The notes under the pieces are model-generated. The model saw only the letters and a list, made by a program, of their open reading frames with translations. It made no database searches and had not been told where the DNA came from. DNA of 64,000 nt. Origin: Streptomyces sp. C10-9-1. Its GTDB lineage: Bacteria; Actinomycetota; Actinomycetes; Streptomycetales; Streptomycetaceae. The number at the start of each line of letters is the position of its first letter. The first letter of the stretch is position 1. The stretch covers positions 307,877 to 371,876 of the forward strand of contig NZ_JANHKP010000005.1 of assembly GCF_024497955.1 (NCBI RefSeq), written 5' to 3'. This document shows, in pieces, positions 51,260 through 60,617 of this stretch. Position numbers and translations under genes: made by a program.

Positions 51260-52540
51260 TCAGGACGGCGGCGGGACCTCGCCGTGGTGGCGGAACCGGG
51301 TGGCGAGCAGACCGCCGACGTAGCCCGCGACGAGCCCCCACCCTGCGCCGAGCGCCACCCCGGACCACAGCCGGGGCCGGAGGGACACGTCGCCCCCGAG
51401 ATCGCCCCCGAGGTCGCCGATGCCGAGGAGCGAGAGCCCGTAGTGGGCGGAGACGCGGGCGAGCAGGGAGACGCACAGGACCGTGACCGCGAGGGCGACG
51501 GCCAGGTGCAGGGCATGCTGCCAGGGGCGGACGCGGGCGGGCGAGCGGACCGCGGCCAGGAAGCCGGCCGCGAGCACCAGGACGGCGGCGCCCACCAGCA
51601 GCCACCACGCACGGCCGTCGCGTTCGGTCAGCGTCCCCAGGTCCAGGGTGGCGAGGTCGCCCGTGCGCAGCACCTCGTCCAGCAGCTGCGGCATCGGCAG
51701 TCCGAACGGGCCCTCCACCCTGCCCTCCCAGGACCCGCCGAGGCCGATGGTCAGGGCCAGCCACATCAGGTTCGGCAGGCCCAGCAGGAGCACGGCGAAG
51801 GTCTCGGCCGGATGGCCGCGGGTGGCGGCCACGACCAGTCCGATGACCACGCCGACGGCGACGGCGGCCAGCAGCAGCGCCACCATGGCGTAGGCCGTGG
51901 GGCGGACGGCCTCCTGGTAGCGCAGCAGCCGTGCGGGGAGCGGGGCCCCGCGGGAGACCATCAGCGCGAGGACGGCCACCCCCGCGAGCCACAGCAGGCC
52001 GATGACCAGGGTCTGGGGGACCTCGGTGGCGAAGCCCACCCGGGGCTCCACCCCGAAGAGGTCGCCGATCAGGCCGCCCGTGGGGTCCTCGAAGGAGAGG
52101 GAGAAGGTGTGCCGCGCCAGCGCCCCGAGGCCGGCCAGCCCCAGCAGCCAGAGCACGGCGATCCGGAGGGCCCAGCCGGCCAGCTCGGGGGCGCCGGCCA
52201 CGGCGCGGTGGCGCAGCGGCCGGAGGAAGGCCGCCCCCACGACCAGGGCTCCGACCAGGGTGACCGACAGGGGCAGCGCGGTCAGCCCGGCCTCCGACTC
52301 GGCGAGGGCCCCGGCGTCCCCGGTGATCTCCACGGAGCCGCCGACGGCGAGGACCACCACGGCCGCGAGCACCTTCGGGAACGCCCCCTCGGGGAGGTCC
52401 CCCGCCCCCGCCGCCCACAGGCCGAGGGCGGCGGTCGCGCCCATGGCGAGGAAGCCGGCGAGGACGGTGAGCAGGGCCTGGGGCCAGCCGTGGGCGCGGG
52501 GCGCCCCCGCTGCGGGGGGCGTCGGGGAGTGCGGGCTCAC
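51260..52540 (-). CDS. Streptophobe family membrane protein
   Basis: A 426-aa very hydrophobic protein with about ten membrane segments, matching the actinobacterial 'streptophobe' family, whose function is unknown. Family-like features are the N-terminal GFLAMGATAALGLWAAGA helix, the extracytoplasmic VEPRVGFATEVPQTL region and LLLGLPNLMWLALTIGLGGS. The GTG at 52540 has no ribosome-binding site; TAGCGT ends six bases upstream, as for a leaderless mRNA. It is convergent with the kinase gene, 57 bp away, and diverges from the DUF6777 gene. Confidence 0.8.
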   Translation of the reverse strand: MSPHSPTPPAAGAPRAHGWPQALLTVLAGFLAMGATAALGLWAAGAGDLPEGAFPKVLAAVVVLAVGGSVEITGDAGALAESEAGLTALPLSVTLVGALVVGAAFLRPLRHRAVAGAPELAGWALRIAVLWLLGLAGLGALARHTFSLSFEDPTGGLIGDLFGVEPRVGFATEVPQTLVIGLLWLAGVAVLALMVSRGAPLPARLLRYQEAVRPTAYAMVALLLAAVAVGVVIGLVVAATRGHPAETFAVLLLGLPNLMWLALTIGLGGSWEGRVEGPFGLPMPQLLDEVLRTGDLATLDLGTLTERDGRAWWLLVGAAVLVLAAGFLAAVRSPARVRPWQHALHLAVALAVTVLCVSLLARVSAHYGLSLLGIGDLGGDLGGDVSLRPRLWSGVALGAGWGLVAGYVGGLLATRFRHHGEVPPPS

Positions 52541-52546
52541 ACGGCC

Positions 52547-52552
52547 ACGCTA
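52547..52552 (-). promoter_or_regulatory. -10 box for a probable leaderless streptophobe transcript
   Basis: On the minus strand TAGCGT is followed by six bases and the GTG start at 52540. Confidence 0.45.
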
Positions 52553-52696
52553 GCCAGGCTCGGCCCGGCGCGCGCCCCGAGCGCGGCGAGCGCGTCGGCT
52601 TGCGGGGCCCCGGGACCCGGAGCACACAATGGCCGGGAGGGGGAGTCCGGTGGACCGTGCACCGCGTCCGCCCCGCCGCTCTGGGAAGAAGTGCCC

Positions 52697-53887
52697 ATGA
52701 GTTCCGAAACTCCGTCGTCCGGCCGTCCCACGGGGCCGCCCTCGGGTCCGCTCTCCGGGCCCTCCCAGCCCGGCGCACCGCCGCCGGGTCCGCCCTCCGG
52801 CGGCTCCGGGGCCGGGTCCGCCGGAGGGCCCGGCGGCCCGTCCGGCGGGGCGGGTGGCGGACCGGGCGGGCCGGGGTCCGGGCGGCCGTGGTGGCGTTCG
52901 GCTCCGCGGATCGCCGTGCTGGCGTGCGTAGTGGTGGCCGCCGTGGTTCTGGCGGTCGTACTGACCCGGCCGGGCGGCGGCGGCGACGGCGAGAGCGAGG
53001 TCTTCCTCCAGGCCGCTTCCACCAGCGGCCCGGACCCCTTCACCGAGTCGACCGCCCAGGACGCCTCCCCCGAGCCGGCGGTCTCCCCCGACGGGGCGAG
53101 CCCCTCGGCCTCGGGCGCGACGCGCGCGGTGCGCGGTTCGGCGCCGGGGCTGTACGGCGGCACCCGGGACGTCGCCAGCTGCGACGTGGAGCAGCAGGTC
53201 ACCGCGCTGACCGGGGACGCGGCCAAGAACCGGGCGTTCGCCGACGCCCAGGGCATCGCGCCGGACACGGTGCCGCAGTACCTGCGCTCGCTCACCCCCG
53301 TGCAGCTGAGGATGGACACCCGGGTCACCAACCACGGCTACCGCGACGGGGCGGCCACGCCCTACCAGGCCGTGCTCCAGTCCGGCACCGCGGTGCTGGT
53401 GGACGACCGGGGCGTACCGCGGGTGCGCTGCGCCTGCGGCAACCCGCTGGCCCCGCCGGTCGCCCAGGACAGCGCCCCGAAGGCGGTCGGCTCGGCCTGG
53501 CCGGGCTACCGCGCCTCGCAGGTGGTGGTCGTGGAGCCGTCCGTGACGGTGGTCAACGTCTTCGTGCTGTTCGACGCCGAGACGGACGGGTGGATCGCGC
53601 GCCCGGCGGGTGACACCGGCGAGACGGACGAGCCGACCGCGCCGCCCGAGGAGGGCGTCTCGCCCTCCCCGTCGGACGGCAGCTCCCCGCCCGCCTCGGA
53701 GTCGCCGGGTACCGAGGAGCCCTCCTCGGAGCCCCCGGCGGAGGAGTCGCCTTCCGGGGAACCCCCGTCCGAGCAGCCGCCGTCCGAACCCCCGCCGCCG
53801 GAACCGCCCGCGGAGGAGTCGCCCGGGGCGCCGAACCAGTCCGCGCCGGCGCCCGACGCCCCCCGGGAGCCGGCCTCCCCGGCCTGA
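52697..53887 (+). CDS. DUF6777-type membrane-anchored protein with Pro/Ser/Glu tail
   Basis: A 396-aa protein. Residues 1-68 are Pro/Gly/Ser-rich and cytoplasmic; one membrane helix (about 72-92, IAVLACVVVAAVVLAVVL) follows. The extracytoplasmic domain (about 100-310) has GLYGGTRDVASCDVEQQVT, YLRSLTPVQLRMDTRVTNHG and a CACGNPL motif, matching the DUF6777 pattern. Three Cys could form a disulfide. The last 85 residues are a Pro/Glu/Ser wall-spanning type tail. Function unknown. GGGAAGAAG lies six bases before the ATG. Confidence 0.78.
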   Translation: MSSETPSSGRPTGPPSGPLSGPSQPGAPPPGPPSGGSGAGSAGGPGGPSGGAGGGPGGPGSGRPWWRSAPRIAVLACVVVAAVVLAVVLTRPGGGGDGESEVFLQAASTSGPDPFTESTAQDASPEPAVSPDGASPSASGATRAVRGSAPGLYGGTRDVASCDVEQQVTALTGDAAKNRAFADAQGIAPDTVPQYLRSLTPVQLRMDTRVTNHGYRDGAATPYQAVLQSGTAVLVDDRGVPRVRCACGNPLAPPVAQDSAPKAVGSAWPGYRASQVVVVEPSVTVVNVFVLFDAETDGWIARPAGDTGETDEPTAPPEEGVSPSPSDGSSPPASESPGTEEPSSEPPAEESPSGEPPSEQPPSEPPPPEPPAEESPGAPNQSAPAPDAPREPASPA

Positions 53888-53967
53888 GGGCCCGGGCGCG
53901 GATCCCCCGTTGGGACGACCATGTTCACAACGGCAGAAATCACGATCGAAGTGGGTAACCGGTACAT

Positions 53968-54357
53968 ATGACCGCATTCCTCGCGTCCCGCCAGCACACC
54001 GCCGCCGACCTGGCCGCCGACGGCGCACCGGCCGTCATCGTCTTCCTCCTCATCGTGGTCGGGCTGCTCGTCCTGCTCGTGTACGTCGTCTGGCAGGTCG
54101 GGGCACGCCGCCGGAGGGACACCGCGCCCACCCGCGAGGAGCTGCCCGCCCCGCCCGAGCACCAGTCCCATGTGGAGTCGCGCTTCGAGCCGGACGAGGT
54201 GGACGGCACCCAGGGCCACGTGGCCCCCGGCCGCCTGACCCCGCACGAGCTCCACGGGTACGGCAACATGGGCAGCCGCCCCGCGGCCGAGGAGCCGCCC
54301 GCCCCGCCCCGCGAACCCGGCGACGACCGGGGCGCGCGCGGCGGCACCGGCGCCTGA
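53968..54357 (+). CDS. DUF6479-type single-pass membrane protein
   Basis: A 129-aa protein with one strong membrane helix (about 22-44, AVIVFLLIVVGLLVLLVYVV) followed by a basic ARRRR stop-transfer and a polar tail rich in Pro, Glu and His. It is similar in outline to DUF6479. The ATG at 53968 has no good ribosome-binding site and the 60 bp upstream is unusually AT-rich for this genome. Function unknown. It reads into the molybdenum hydroxylase operon 18 bp downstream and may be co-transcribed with it. Confidence 0.68.
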   Translation: MTAFLASRQHTAADLAADGAPAVIVFLLIVVGLLVLLVYVVWQVGARRRRDTAPTREELPAPPEHQSHVESRFEPDEVDGTQGHVAPGRLTPHELHGYGNMGSRPAAEEPPAPPREPGDDRGARGGTGA

Positions 54358-54375
54358 GGCGGGACGGGAGGCGCC

Positions 54376-54951
54376 ATGGAGCCCACCGCCGGATCCGGCG
54401 ACCCGGCAGACGCGGCCGGGGCGACCGCCTCCGTGGTCACCCTCCACGTGAACGGGGTGGCCCGCACCCTCGCCGTGGACCACCGCACCACCCTTCTGGA
54501 CGCGCTGCGGGAGCGGCTGTCGGTCACCGGCCCGAAGAAGGGCTGCGACCACGGCCAGTGCGGCGCCTGCACGGTGCTCGTGGACGGCCGGCGGATGCTC
54601 GCGTGCCTGCTCCCGGCGGTGGCCTGGGACGGTGCGCGGGTGCTGACCGCGGAGGGGCTCTCCGAGGGCGGCCGGCTCCACCCCGTACAGGCCGCCTTCG
54701 TGGCGCGGGACGCCCTCCAGTGCGGGTACTGCACCCCCGGTCAGGTCTGCTCGGCCGTCGGGGTGCTGTCCGAGGCCGCCGAGGGCCACCCCTCCCTCGC
54801 CACGCCGGCCGGACCCGCGCGCACCGGCGGCGGACTGCCGCCCCCGGTGCGGCTGACACCCGAGGAGATCCGGGAGCGCATGAGCGGGAACCTGTGCCGC
54901 TGCGGGGCGTACGCGCAGATCGTGGCCGCCGTCGGGGACGTGGCCCCGTGA
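54376..54951 (+). CDS. Molybdenum hydroxylase [2Fe-2S] subunit (PaoA/YagT-like)
   Basis: The iron-sulfur subunit of a xanthine dehydrogenase-family enzyme, 191 aa. The plant-type [2Fe-2S] site is KKGCDHGQCGACTVLVDG with a fourth Cys in RRMLAC (about 56-77). The second cluster is CGYCTPGQ plus NLCRCGAY near the C-terminus. GGGAGG precedes the ATG. No twin-arginine signal is visible, unlike E. coli PaoA, so a cytoplasmic complex is likely. It overlaps the FAD subunit gene by four bases. It passes electrons from the molybdenum subunit to FAD. Confidence 0.93.
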   Translation: MEPTAGSGDPADAAGATASVVTLHVNGVARTLAVDHRTTLLDALRERLSVTGPKKGCDHGQCGACTVLVDGRRMLACLLPAVAWDGARVLTAEGLSEGGRLHPVQAAFVARDALQCGYCTPGQVCSAVGVLSEAAEGHPSLATPAGPARTGGGLPPPVRLTPEEIRERMSGNLCRCGAYAQIVAAVGDVAP

Positions 54952-55937
54952 GGCCCCACGGGTACGTGCGCGCCCGCAGCGTCGCCGACGCGCTCGCCGT
55001 CCATGCCGCGCACCCCGGGGCCCGGTACCTCGCGGGGGGCACCAACCTGGTGGACCTGATGAAGCTCGGCGTCGCGCGGCCCACGGTCCTGATCGACGTG
55101 CGCCGCCTGCCGCTGGACCGGGTCGAGGAGACGGCGGGCGGAGGGCTGCTCGTGGGCGCCACGGTCCGCAACAGCGACCTGGCCGCCCACCCGCTGGTGC
55201 GCTCGCGCTACCCCGCCCTGTCCCAGTCGCTGCTCTCCGGTGCCTCGGGACAGCTGCGCAACGCCGCGACGACCGGGGGCAACCTGCTCCAGCGCACCCG
55301 CTGCGGCTACTTCCAGGACGTGTCCAAGCCCTGCAACAAGCGCGAGCCGGGCAGCGGCTGCCCCGCCGTGGAGGGCTCCCACCGGGAACTCGCCGTGCTC
55401 GGCCACTCCCCCCACTGCGTGGCCACCCACCCCTCGGACATGGCGGTGGCGCTGACCGCGCTCGACGCGAGCGTGCACCTGCGGGGCGTCTCGGGGACGC
55501 GGGCGCTGCCGGTGTCCGAGTTCCACCGGCTGCCCGGCGACCGGCCGGAGCTGGACACCCGGCTGCGCCCGGGCGAGCTGGTCGTCGGCGTGGAGCTGCC
55601 ACCCGTGCCCCCCGGGGCGCGCTGCGCCTACCGCAAGGTCCGCGACCGCGCCTCCTGCGCCTTCGCCCTGGTCTCGGTCGCCGCCCGGCTGGCCGTGGAG
55701 AACGGCCGGATCGTCCATGCGGCGCTCGCCTTCGGCGGTCTGGCGCACCGGCCCTGGCGGGCCTGGACGGCCGAGGAGCGCCTGGTGGGCGCCCCGGCGA
55801 CGGGCGCGTCCTTCGCCCGGGCCGCCGAGGCCGAGCTGGAGGCCGCGGAGCCGCTGCGGGACAACGCCTTCAAGGTGCGGCTCGCCGGGGACCTCGCGGT
55901 GCAGGTGCTCGGCACCCTGGCCGGGGAGGGGGCGTGA
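54948..55937 (+). CDS. Molybdenum hydroxylase FAD subunit with extra Fe-S insert (PaoB-like)
   Basis: The FAD-binding subunit of the CO dehydrogenase flavoprotein type, 329 aa. The GTG at 54948 overlaps the previous stop. FAD loops are YLAGGTNLVDLMKLG (27-41) and ATTGGNLLQRTRCGYF (107-122). An insert brings Cys119, Cys129, Cys138 and Cys157 together (TRCGYF, KPCNKR, SGCPA, SPHCVATHPSD). This resembles the four-Cys [4Fe-4S] site known in PaoB and HcrB. FHRLPGDRPELDTRL marks the C-terminal domain. It should link the complex to its electron acceptor. Confidence 0.92.
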   Translation: MRPHGYVRARSVADALAVHAAHPGARYLAGGTNLVDLMKLGVARPTVLIDVRRLPLDRVEETAGGGLLVGATVRNSDLAAHPLVRSRYPALSQSLLSGASGQLRNAATTGGNLLQRTRCGYFQDVSKPCNKREPGSGCPAVEGSHRELAVLGHSPHCVATHPSDMAVALTALDASVHLRGVSGTRALPVSEFHRLPGDRPELDTRLRPGELVVGVELPPVPPGARCAYRKVRDRASCAFALVSVAARLAVENGRIVHAALAFGGLAHRPWRAWTAEERLVGAPATGASFARAAEAELEAAEPLRDNAFKVRLAGDLAVQVLGTLAGEGA

Positions 55938-58042
55938 CGGGGGCCGGGCGGGCAGCCGGCGACCTGGAGCGCCGCGAGGCCCGGGAGAAGGTCACCGGCC
56001 GGGCGCGGTACGCGGCCGAGTACCGGCCCGAGGGCCGCCTCCACGGACGGCCCGTCCCGGCGGCGGTGGCCCGCGGCAGGATCGCCTCCGTCGACGTCTC
56101 GCGGGCCCTGGCGGTGCGGGGGGTCGTCGCCGTCCTCACCCACGAGAACGCGCCGCGCCTCGCCGCCCCGCAGGACCCCACGCTGGCGGTGCTCCGGGAC
56201 GACCGGGTCCCGCACCGCGGCTGGTACGTGGCGCTGGTGGTCGCCGAGACGCCGGAGGACGCGCGGGCGGGTGCGGCGGCCGTGGAGGTCGTCTACGAGG
56301 CCGAGGAGCACGACGTGGTGCTCCGGCCCGACCACCCGGGCCTCTACACGCCCGAGGAGGCCAACGGCGGGCACCCGGCGGTGCGCGAGCGCGGGGACCC
56401 CGACGCGGCCCTCGCCGCGGCGCCGGTGCTGGTCGAGGCGGAGTACCGGCTGGGCGCCCTGCACAACCACCCCATGGAGCCCCATGCCGCGACCGCCGAG
56501 TGGCGCGACGGCGGGCTGACCCTCCACGACTCCACCCAGGGCGGCAACGCGGTGCGCGAGGTGCTGGCCGGGATGTTCGGCGTGCACCGGCGGCAGGTGA
56601 CGGTGGTCGCCGAGCACGTGGGCGGCGGCTTCGGGTCGAAGGGCACGGCGCGGCCCCATGCCGTGCTGGCGGCCATGGCGGCCCTGCACACCGGGCGCCC
56701 GGTGACGGTGGCCCTGCCCCGGCGGGACCTGGCGGCCGTGGTGGGGCACCGGGCGCCGACGCTGCACCGGGTCAGACTCGGCGCGGGCCCCGACGGGGTG
56801 CTCACCGCGGTCGAGCACCTGGTGGTCACACGGACCTCGCGGGTGCGGGAGTTCGTCGAGCAGGCCGCCGTCCCGGCCCGCGTCATGTACGGCTGCGCGC
56901 ACAGCCGCACCGCGCACCGGGTCGTGGCGCTGGACGTGCCGACCCCGTCGTGGATGCGCGCGCCCGGGGAGGCGCCGGGCATGTACGCCCTGGAGTCCGC
57001 GATGGACGAGCTGGCGTCGGCGACCGGGGTGGACCCGGTGGAGCTGCGGTTGCGCAACGACACCGACCGCGAGCCCGACAGCGGGCGGCCCTTCAGCAGC
57101 CGGGGGCTGGCCGCCTGCCTGCGCGAGGGGGCCCGGCGCTTCGGCTGGGAGGGGCGCGACCCGCGGCCCGGTGTGCGGCGGGCGGGCGGCGTGCTCACCG
57201 GGACGGGTGTGGCCTCGGCGACCTACCCGGTGCTGGTGAACCCCTCCCGGGCGAGCGCCCGGGCCGAGCCGGACGGCGGTTTCCGGGTCGCCGTCAACGC
57301 GACCGACATCGGGACGGGGGCGCGCACGGTGCTGGCGCAGATCGCGGCCGAGGCGCTGGGGGTGCCGCCGGAGGCGGTGATCGTCGAGGTCGGCAGCACC
57401 GCGCTGCCCGCCGCCTCCCTCGCGGGTGGCAGCGCGGGGACGGCGTCCTGGGGCTGGGCGGTGCACCGGGCCTGCACCGAACTGGCGGAGCGCCTCGCGG
57501 GCGCGGGCGGGCGGGTCCCGCCGGAGGGGATGGCCGTGGACGCCGACACCCGGGGGGAGGCGGACGCGGAGGTCCCCTGGGCCCGGCACGCCTTCGGGGC
57601 CGTGTTCGCCGAGGTGCGGGCCGACACGGTCACGGGCGAGGTGCGGCTGGCCCGGCTGCTGGGGGTGTTCGCGGCAGGGCGGATCCTCAACGCCCGTACC
57701 GCACGTGCCCAGTTCACCGGAGGGATGATCATGGGCGCGGGCATGGCGCTGACCGAGCGCAGCTCCATCGACGTGCGCTTCGGGGACTTCGCCGAGCGCG
57801 ACCTGGCCGCCTACCACGTCCCGGTCAGCGCCGACGTGCCGGACGTCCGGGCCCACTGGATCGAGGAGGAGGACCCGCACCTGAACCCGATGGGGTCCAA
57901 GGGGATCGGCGAGATCGGGATCACGGGAGCCCCGGCGGCGATCGGCAACGCACTCCACCACGCCCTCGGGGCACGCCTGCGGGAGCCTCCGTTCACCCCG
58001 GACAGGGTCCTGGCGGTGCTCCGCCGCACCCCGCCCGGCTGA
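55934..58042 (+). CDS. Molybdenum hydroxylase catalytic subunit (PaoC-like)
   Basis: The molybdopterin-binding catalytic subunit of a xanthine dehydrogenase-family enzyme, 702 aa, shorter than xanthine oxidase and the size of PaoC-type aldehyde oxidases. GGGFGSKGTARPHA and AGGSAGTASWGW are cofactor contacts. The active-site base is Glu660 in GSKGIGEIGITG. HNHPMEPHA (about 172-180) lines the substrate channel. The GTG overlaps the FAD subunit stop. The PaoABC-like operon suggests oxidation of aromatic or other aldehydes, but the substrate is not fixed by sequence, and no XdhC/PaoD-type maturation gene is seen. Confidence 0.92.
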   Translation: MTGAGRAAGDLERREAREKVTGRARYAAEYRPEGRLHGRPVPAAVARGRIASVDVSRALAVRGVVAVLTHENAPRLAAPQDPTLAVLRDDRVPHRGWYVALVVAETPEDARAGAAAVEVVYEAEEHDVVLRPDHPGLYTPEEANGGHPAVRERGDPDAALAAAPVLVEAEYRLGALHNHPMEPHAATAEWRDGGLTLHDSTQGGNAVREVLAGMFGVHRRQVTVVAEHVGGGFGSKGTARPHAVLAAMAALHTGRPVTVALPRRDLAAVVGHRAPTLHRVRLGAGPDGVLTAVEHLVVTRTSRVREFVEQAAVPARVMYGCAHSRTAHRVVALDVPTPSWMRAPGEAPGMYALESAMDELASATGVDPVELRLRNDTDREPDSGRPFSSRGLAACLREGARRFGWEGRDPRPGVRRAGGVLTGTGVASATYPVLVNPSRASARAEPDGGFRVAVNATDIGTGARTVLAQIAAEALGVPPEAVIVEVGSTALPAASLAGGSAGTASWGWAVHRACTELAERLAGAGGRVPPEGMAVDADTRGEADAEVPWARHAFGAVFAEVRADTVTGEVRLARLLGVFAAGRILNARTARAQFTGGMIMGAGMALTERSSIDVRFGDFAERDLAAYHVPVSADVPDVRAHWIEEEDPHLNPMGSKGIGEIGITGAPAAIGNALHHALGARLREPPFTPDRVLAVLRRTPPG

Positions 58043-58073
58043 GTCCCGGGCGACCGCCCCGGCAGGGGCGGGT

Positions 58074-60617
58074 TCAGGGGGCGTCCGCGGCCGCCCCGCG
58101 CTCCTCGCCCCCCGGTGGGTGGACCCAGCGGGAGGCGAGGAGCAGGGCGATGTCGTCGGGCCGGTCGGCGTGCTGGCGGGCCTCGTTGATGAGGTGGTCG
58201 GCGGTGTCGGCGAGGGGCGCGCCGCCCTGTTCCGCCAGGGTGCGGCGCAGACGCTCGATCCCGATGTCGATGTCGATGCCGGGCTGCTCGACGAGCCCGT
58301 CGGTGAACAGGGCGAGGACGGCGCCGGGTTCGAGGTGGAGCGGGGCGACCGGGTAGGAGGCGTCGGCGTCGATGCCGAGCACGACCCCGCCCGGGAGGTC
58401 GAGCACCTCGGTCCGCCCGTCGGGGCTGCGCAGCAGCGGTTGCAGGTGACCGGCGCGGACGGCCTCGGCGCGCCCGGTCTCCGGGTCCAGCATGACGTAG
58501 CAGCAGCTGGCGAACTGCCCGGGGTCGAGGTCGATCAGCAGCCGGTTGGTACCGGTCATCACCTCCTCGGGGCTGTGGCCGCTCACCGCCAGGGCCCGGA
58601 CCCCGCTGCGCAGCTGCCCCATCGTGGCGGCGGCCGACACGCCGTGCCCCTGCACGTCCCCGATGGCGATGGCGAGGCCGCTGCCCGTCTCGACCACGTC
58701 GTACCAGTCGCCGCCGACGTCCATGCCCTGGGTGCCGGGCAGGTAGCGGGCCGCGGTCTCCAGCCGGTCCACGACGGGGAGGCGGTGCGGCAGGAGCCCG
58801 TCCTGGAGTCCGCGCGCCAGGGCGGCCTCGGAGTCGTAGCGCCGGGCGCGCTCCAGCGCCTGGGCGATGAGCCCGGCGAGGGCGGTGAGCACGGTGCGCT
58901 CCTCCGGGCTGAAGCCGCGGGGCTGGTCGAAGCCGAGGATGCACGAGCCGACGGGGCGCCCGGAGGCGATCAGCGGCAGGAAGGCCCGCGCCCCGACGTG
59001 GGCGTCCATCGGGATGCCGGGGTAGGCGCGGGCGAGGTGCTGCATGGACTCGAAGAACAGCGGGCGGCCGGTGGTCAGGGTCTCCACCCCGGGAAGCTTG
59101 GCGTCCAGTCCGACGCCGTCGAAGCGGTTGAGGAAGCCGCGGGGGAAGCCCGTCTCCCACGACAGGTGCAGATGGCGTTCGCTGAGCAGGTAGATGGCGA
59201 GCTGGCGGCCGCCGAACGCGGGGAGCAGTTCCTCGGTGACGACGGCGGACACCTGGCGGGCGGTCACGGCCTCGGTGAGGGCGATGGCCAGGGCCACCGG
59301 GCGGTAGAGCGCGACGGCCCGGTCGGCGGGCGATCCGACCCCGGTGCCGGGGGCCACGACGGACCCGGGAGCGTAGGCGGGCCGGTCGCCGGGGCTGAGG
59401 GTGACGGTCAGCCCGTCGTAACCGGAGAACAGGGAGACCGAGAGCCAGCCCTCCTGCCGGGGGACCAGGAAGTGCACCGGGTCCGGGGACAGGAGCGCCG
59501 AGCGGTAGTGGTCCTCGTAGGCGACCTGCCCCAGCCAGGGGACCGCCTCCCACAGGACCCTCCCGATGAGTTCGGAGCGCGGCTTGCCGAGCAGCGCCTC
59601 GGCGTTCCGGTTGGCGTAGCCGACCCGGCCGAGGCGGTCCACCGAGCACACCCCGTGGGGCAGGCGGTCGGCGGACTCGGCCACCACCGGCCCCGCCCCG
59701 AGGTCGACCAGGAAACCCGTCAGATGGGGCCGGGACACTCCTTCCTCCGACCCGGCCCGCTGCCCGGAGATCTCCACCAGGTGCGGGCGGCCGTCGGACG
59801 CCTGGAGCCGCAGCCGCCGGGTGACGGGGCGGTCGGAGGAGGCCGCCTGGCCCGCCACGGACCACAGGCCGTAGGCGTCCTCGGGCTCGATACGGGCGGC
59901 GAGTTCCTCCACGGTGACGGGGAGCCGCTCGCGGCGGGTGCCGAGGATCGCGCACCAGCCGTCGTCACCGGAGACGGTTCCGGCCTCCAGGTCCCAGTCG
60001 AAGGAGCCGAACCTGACCGGCGGCGCGGAGACCGACGGGAGGGTGACCGCCAGCGGGTCGCCGTTCCACTCGATGCGCCCCTCCTCGGTGGGCATCGCGG
60101 CCAGTGCGGCGCCCAGCCGGGCGGCGACGGCCGTGAGCCTGCGGCGGTCGGGCTCGTCGACCGGCTGCCCGGGTGTGGCCGGGCGGAGCACCCCGATGAT
60201 CCCGAAGGTCTCACGGCCGTGGCGGACGGGCACGTACAGCGAGCCGAAGGGGAACGGCAGCCCGGCCATCAGCTGCGGGTAGCGGCGCATGGCCTCCTCG
60301 GCGTCGCCCAGGTAGACCGGCTGGCCGGTGCGGTAGGCCTCCGAGTGGGGGAAGGGCCGGTTGACGTGCATCCGCCACCAGTGGCGGAACATGTCGGAGG
60401 GCAGGCCGGCGATCACGGCCAGCAGGAGCAGCTCCGGCTCGCGGCTGCGCATGTACAGACCCCCGGCGAACCCCCCCACGGCCTCGACGGCCTCGGCCTC
60501 CGCCTGGGCGAGGACCATCCCCAGACCGTTCGGCAACGGGCCGTGCGCAGGCGGCGCCGCGGCTTCGGGCCGCTCGGCGTCGGGGTGCGGGCGTCGGCCA
60601 GCGCCGTACCGGGTCAT
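58074..60617 (-). CDS. GAF-PAS-GAF-PP2C (SpoIIE-type) serine phosphatase
   Basis: An 847-aa phosphatase with sensor domains: GAF (about 30-160), PAS (about 190-300 and 320-400), GAF (about 455-610) and PP2C/SpoIIE (about 635-830). Metal-binding motifs in the last part are MDVGGDWYDVV, AIGDVQGHG, LFTDGLVEQPG and DRPDDIALLLA. The start is uncertain: ATG 60617 (MTRYGAG) has GGGAG 12 bases away and CATGCT at the leaderless position; ATG 60653 is an alternative. The likely role is dephosphorylating STAS antagonists in partner switching. It is convergent with the hydroxylase operon and diverges from the RpiR gene. Confidence 0.9.
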   Translation of the reverse strand: MTRYGAGRRPHPDAERPEAAAPPAHGPLPNGLGMVLAQAEAEAVEAVGGFAGGLYMRSREPELLLLAVIAGLPSDMFRHWWRMHVNRPFPHSEAYRTGQPVYLGDAEEAMRRYPQLMAGLPFPFGSLYVPVRHGRETFGIIGVLRPATPGQPVDEPDRRRLTAVAARLGAALAAMPTEEGRIEWNGDPLAVTLPSVSAPPVRFGSFDWDLEAGTVSGDDGWCAILGTRRERLPVTVEELAARIEPEDAYGLWSVAGQAASSDRPVTRRLRLQASDGRPHLVEISGQRAGSEEGVSRPHLTGFLVDLGAGPVVAESADRLPHGVCSVDRLGRVGYANRNAEALLGKPRSELIGRVLWEAVPWLGQVAYEDHYRSALLSPDPVHFLVPRQEGWLSVSLFSGYDGLTVTLSPGDRPAYAPGSVVAPGTGVGSPADRAVALYRPVALAIALTEAVTARQVSAVVTEELLPAFGGRQLAIYLLSERHLHLSWETGFPRGFLNRFDGVGLDAKLPGVETLTTGRPLFFESMQHLARAYPGIPMDAHVGARAFLPLIASGRPVGSCILGFDQPRGFSPEERTVLTALAGLIAQALERARRYDSEAALARGLQDGLLPHRLPVVDRLETAARYLPGTQGMDVGGDWYDVVETGSGLAIAIGDVQGHGVSAAATMGQLRSGVRALAVSGHSPEEVMTGTNRLLIDLDPGQFASCCYVMLDPETGRAEAVRAGHLQPLLRSPDGRTEVLDLPGGVVLGIDADASYPVAPLHLEPGAVLALFTDGLVEQPGIDIDIGIERLRRTLAEQGGAPLADTADHLINEARQHADRPDDIALLLASRWVHPPGGEERGAAADAP

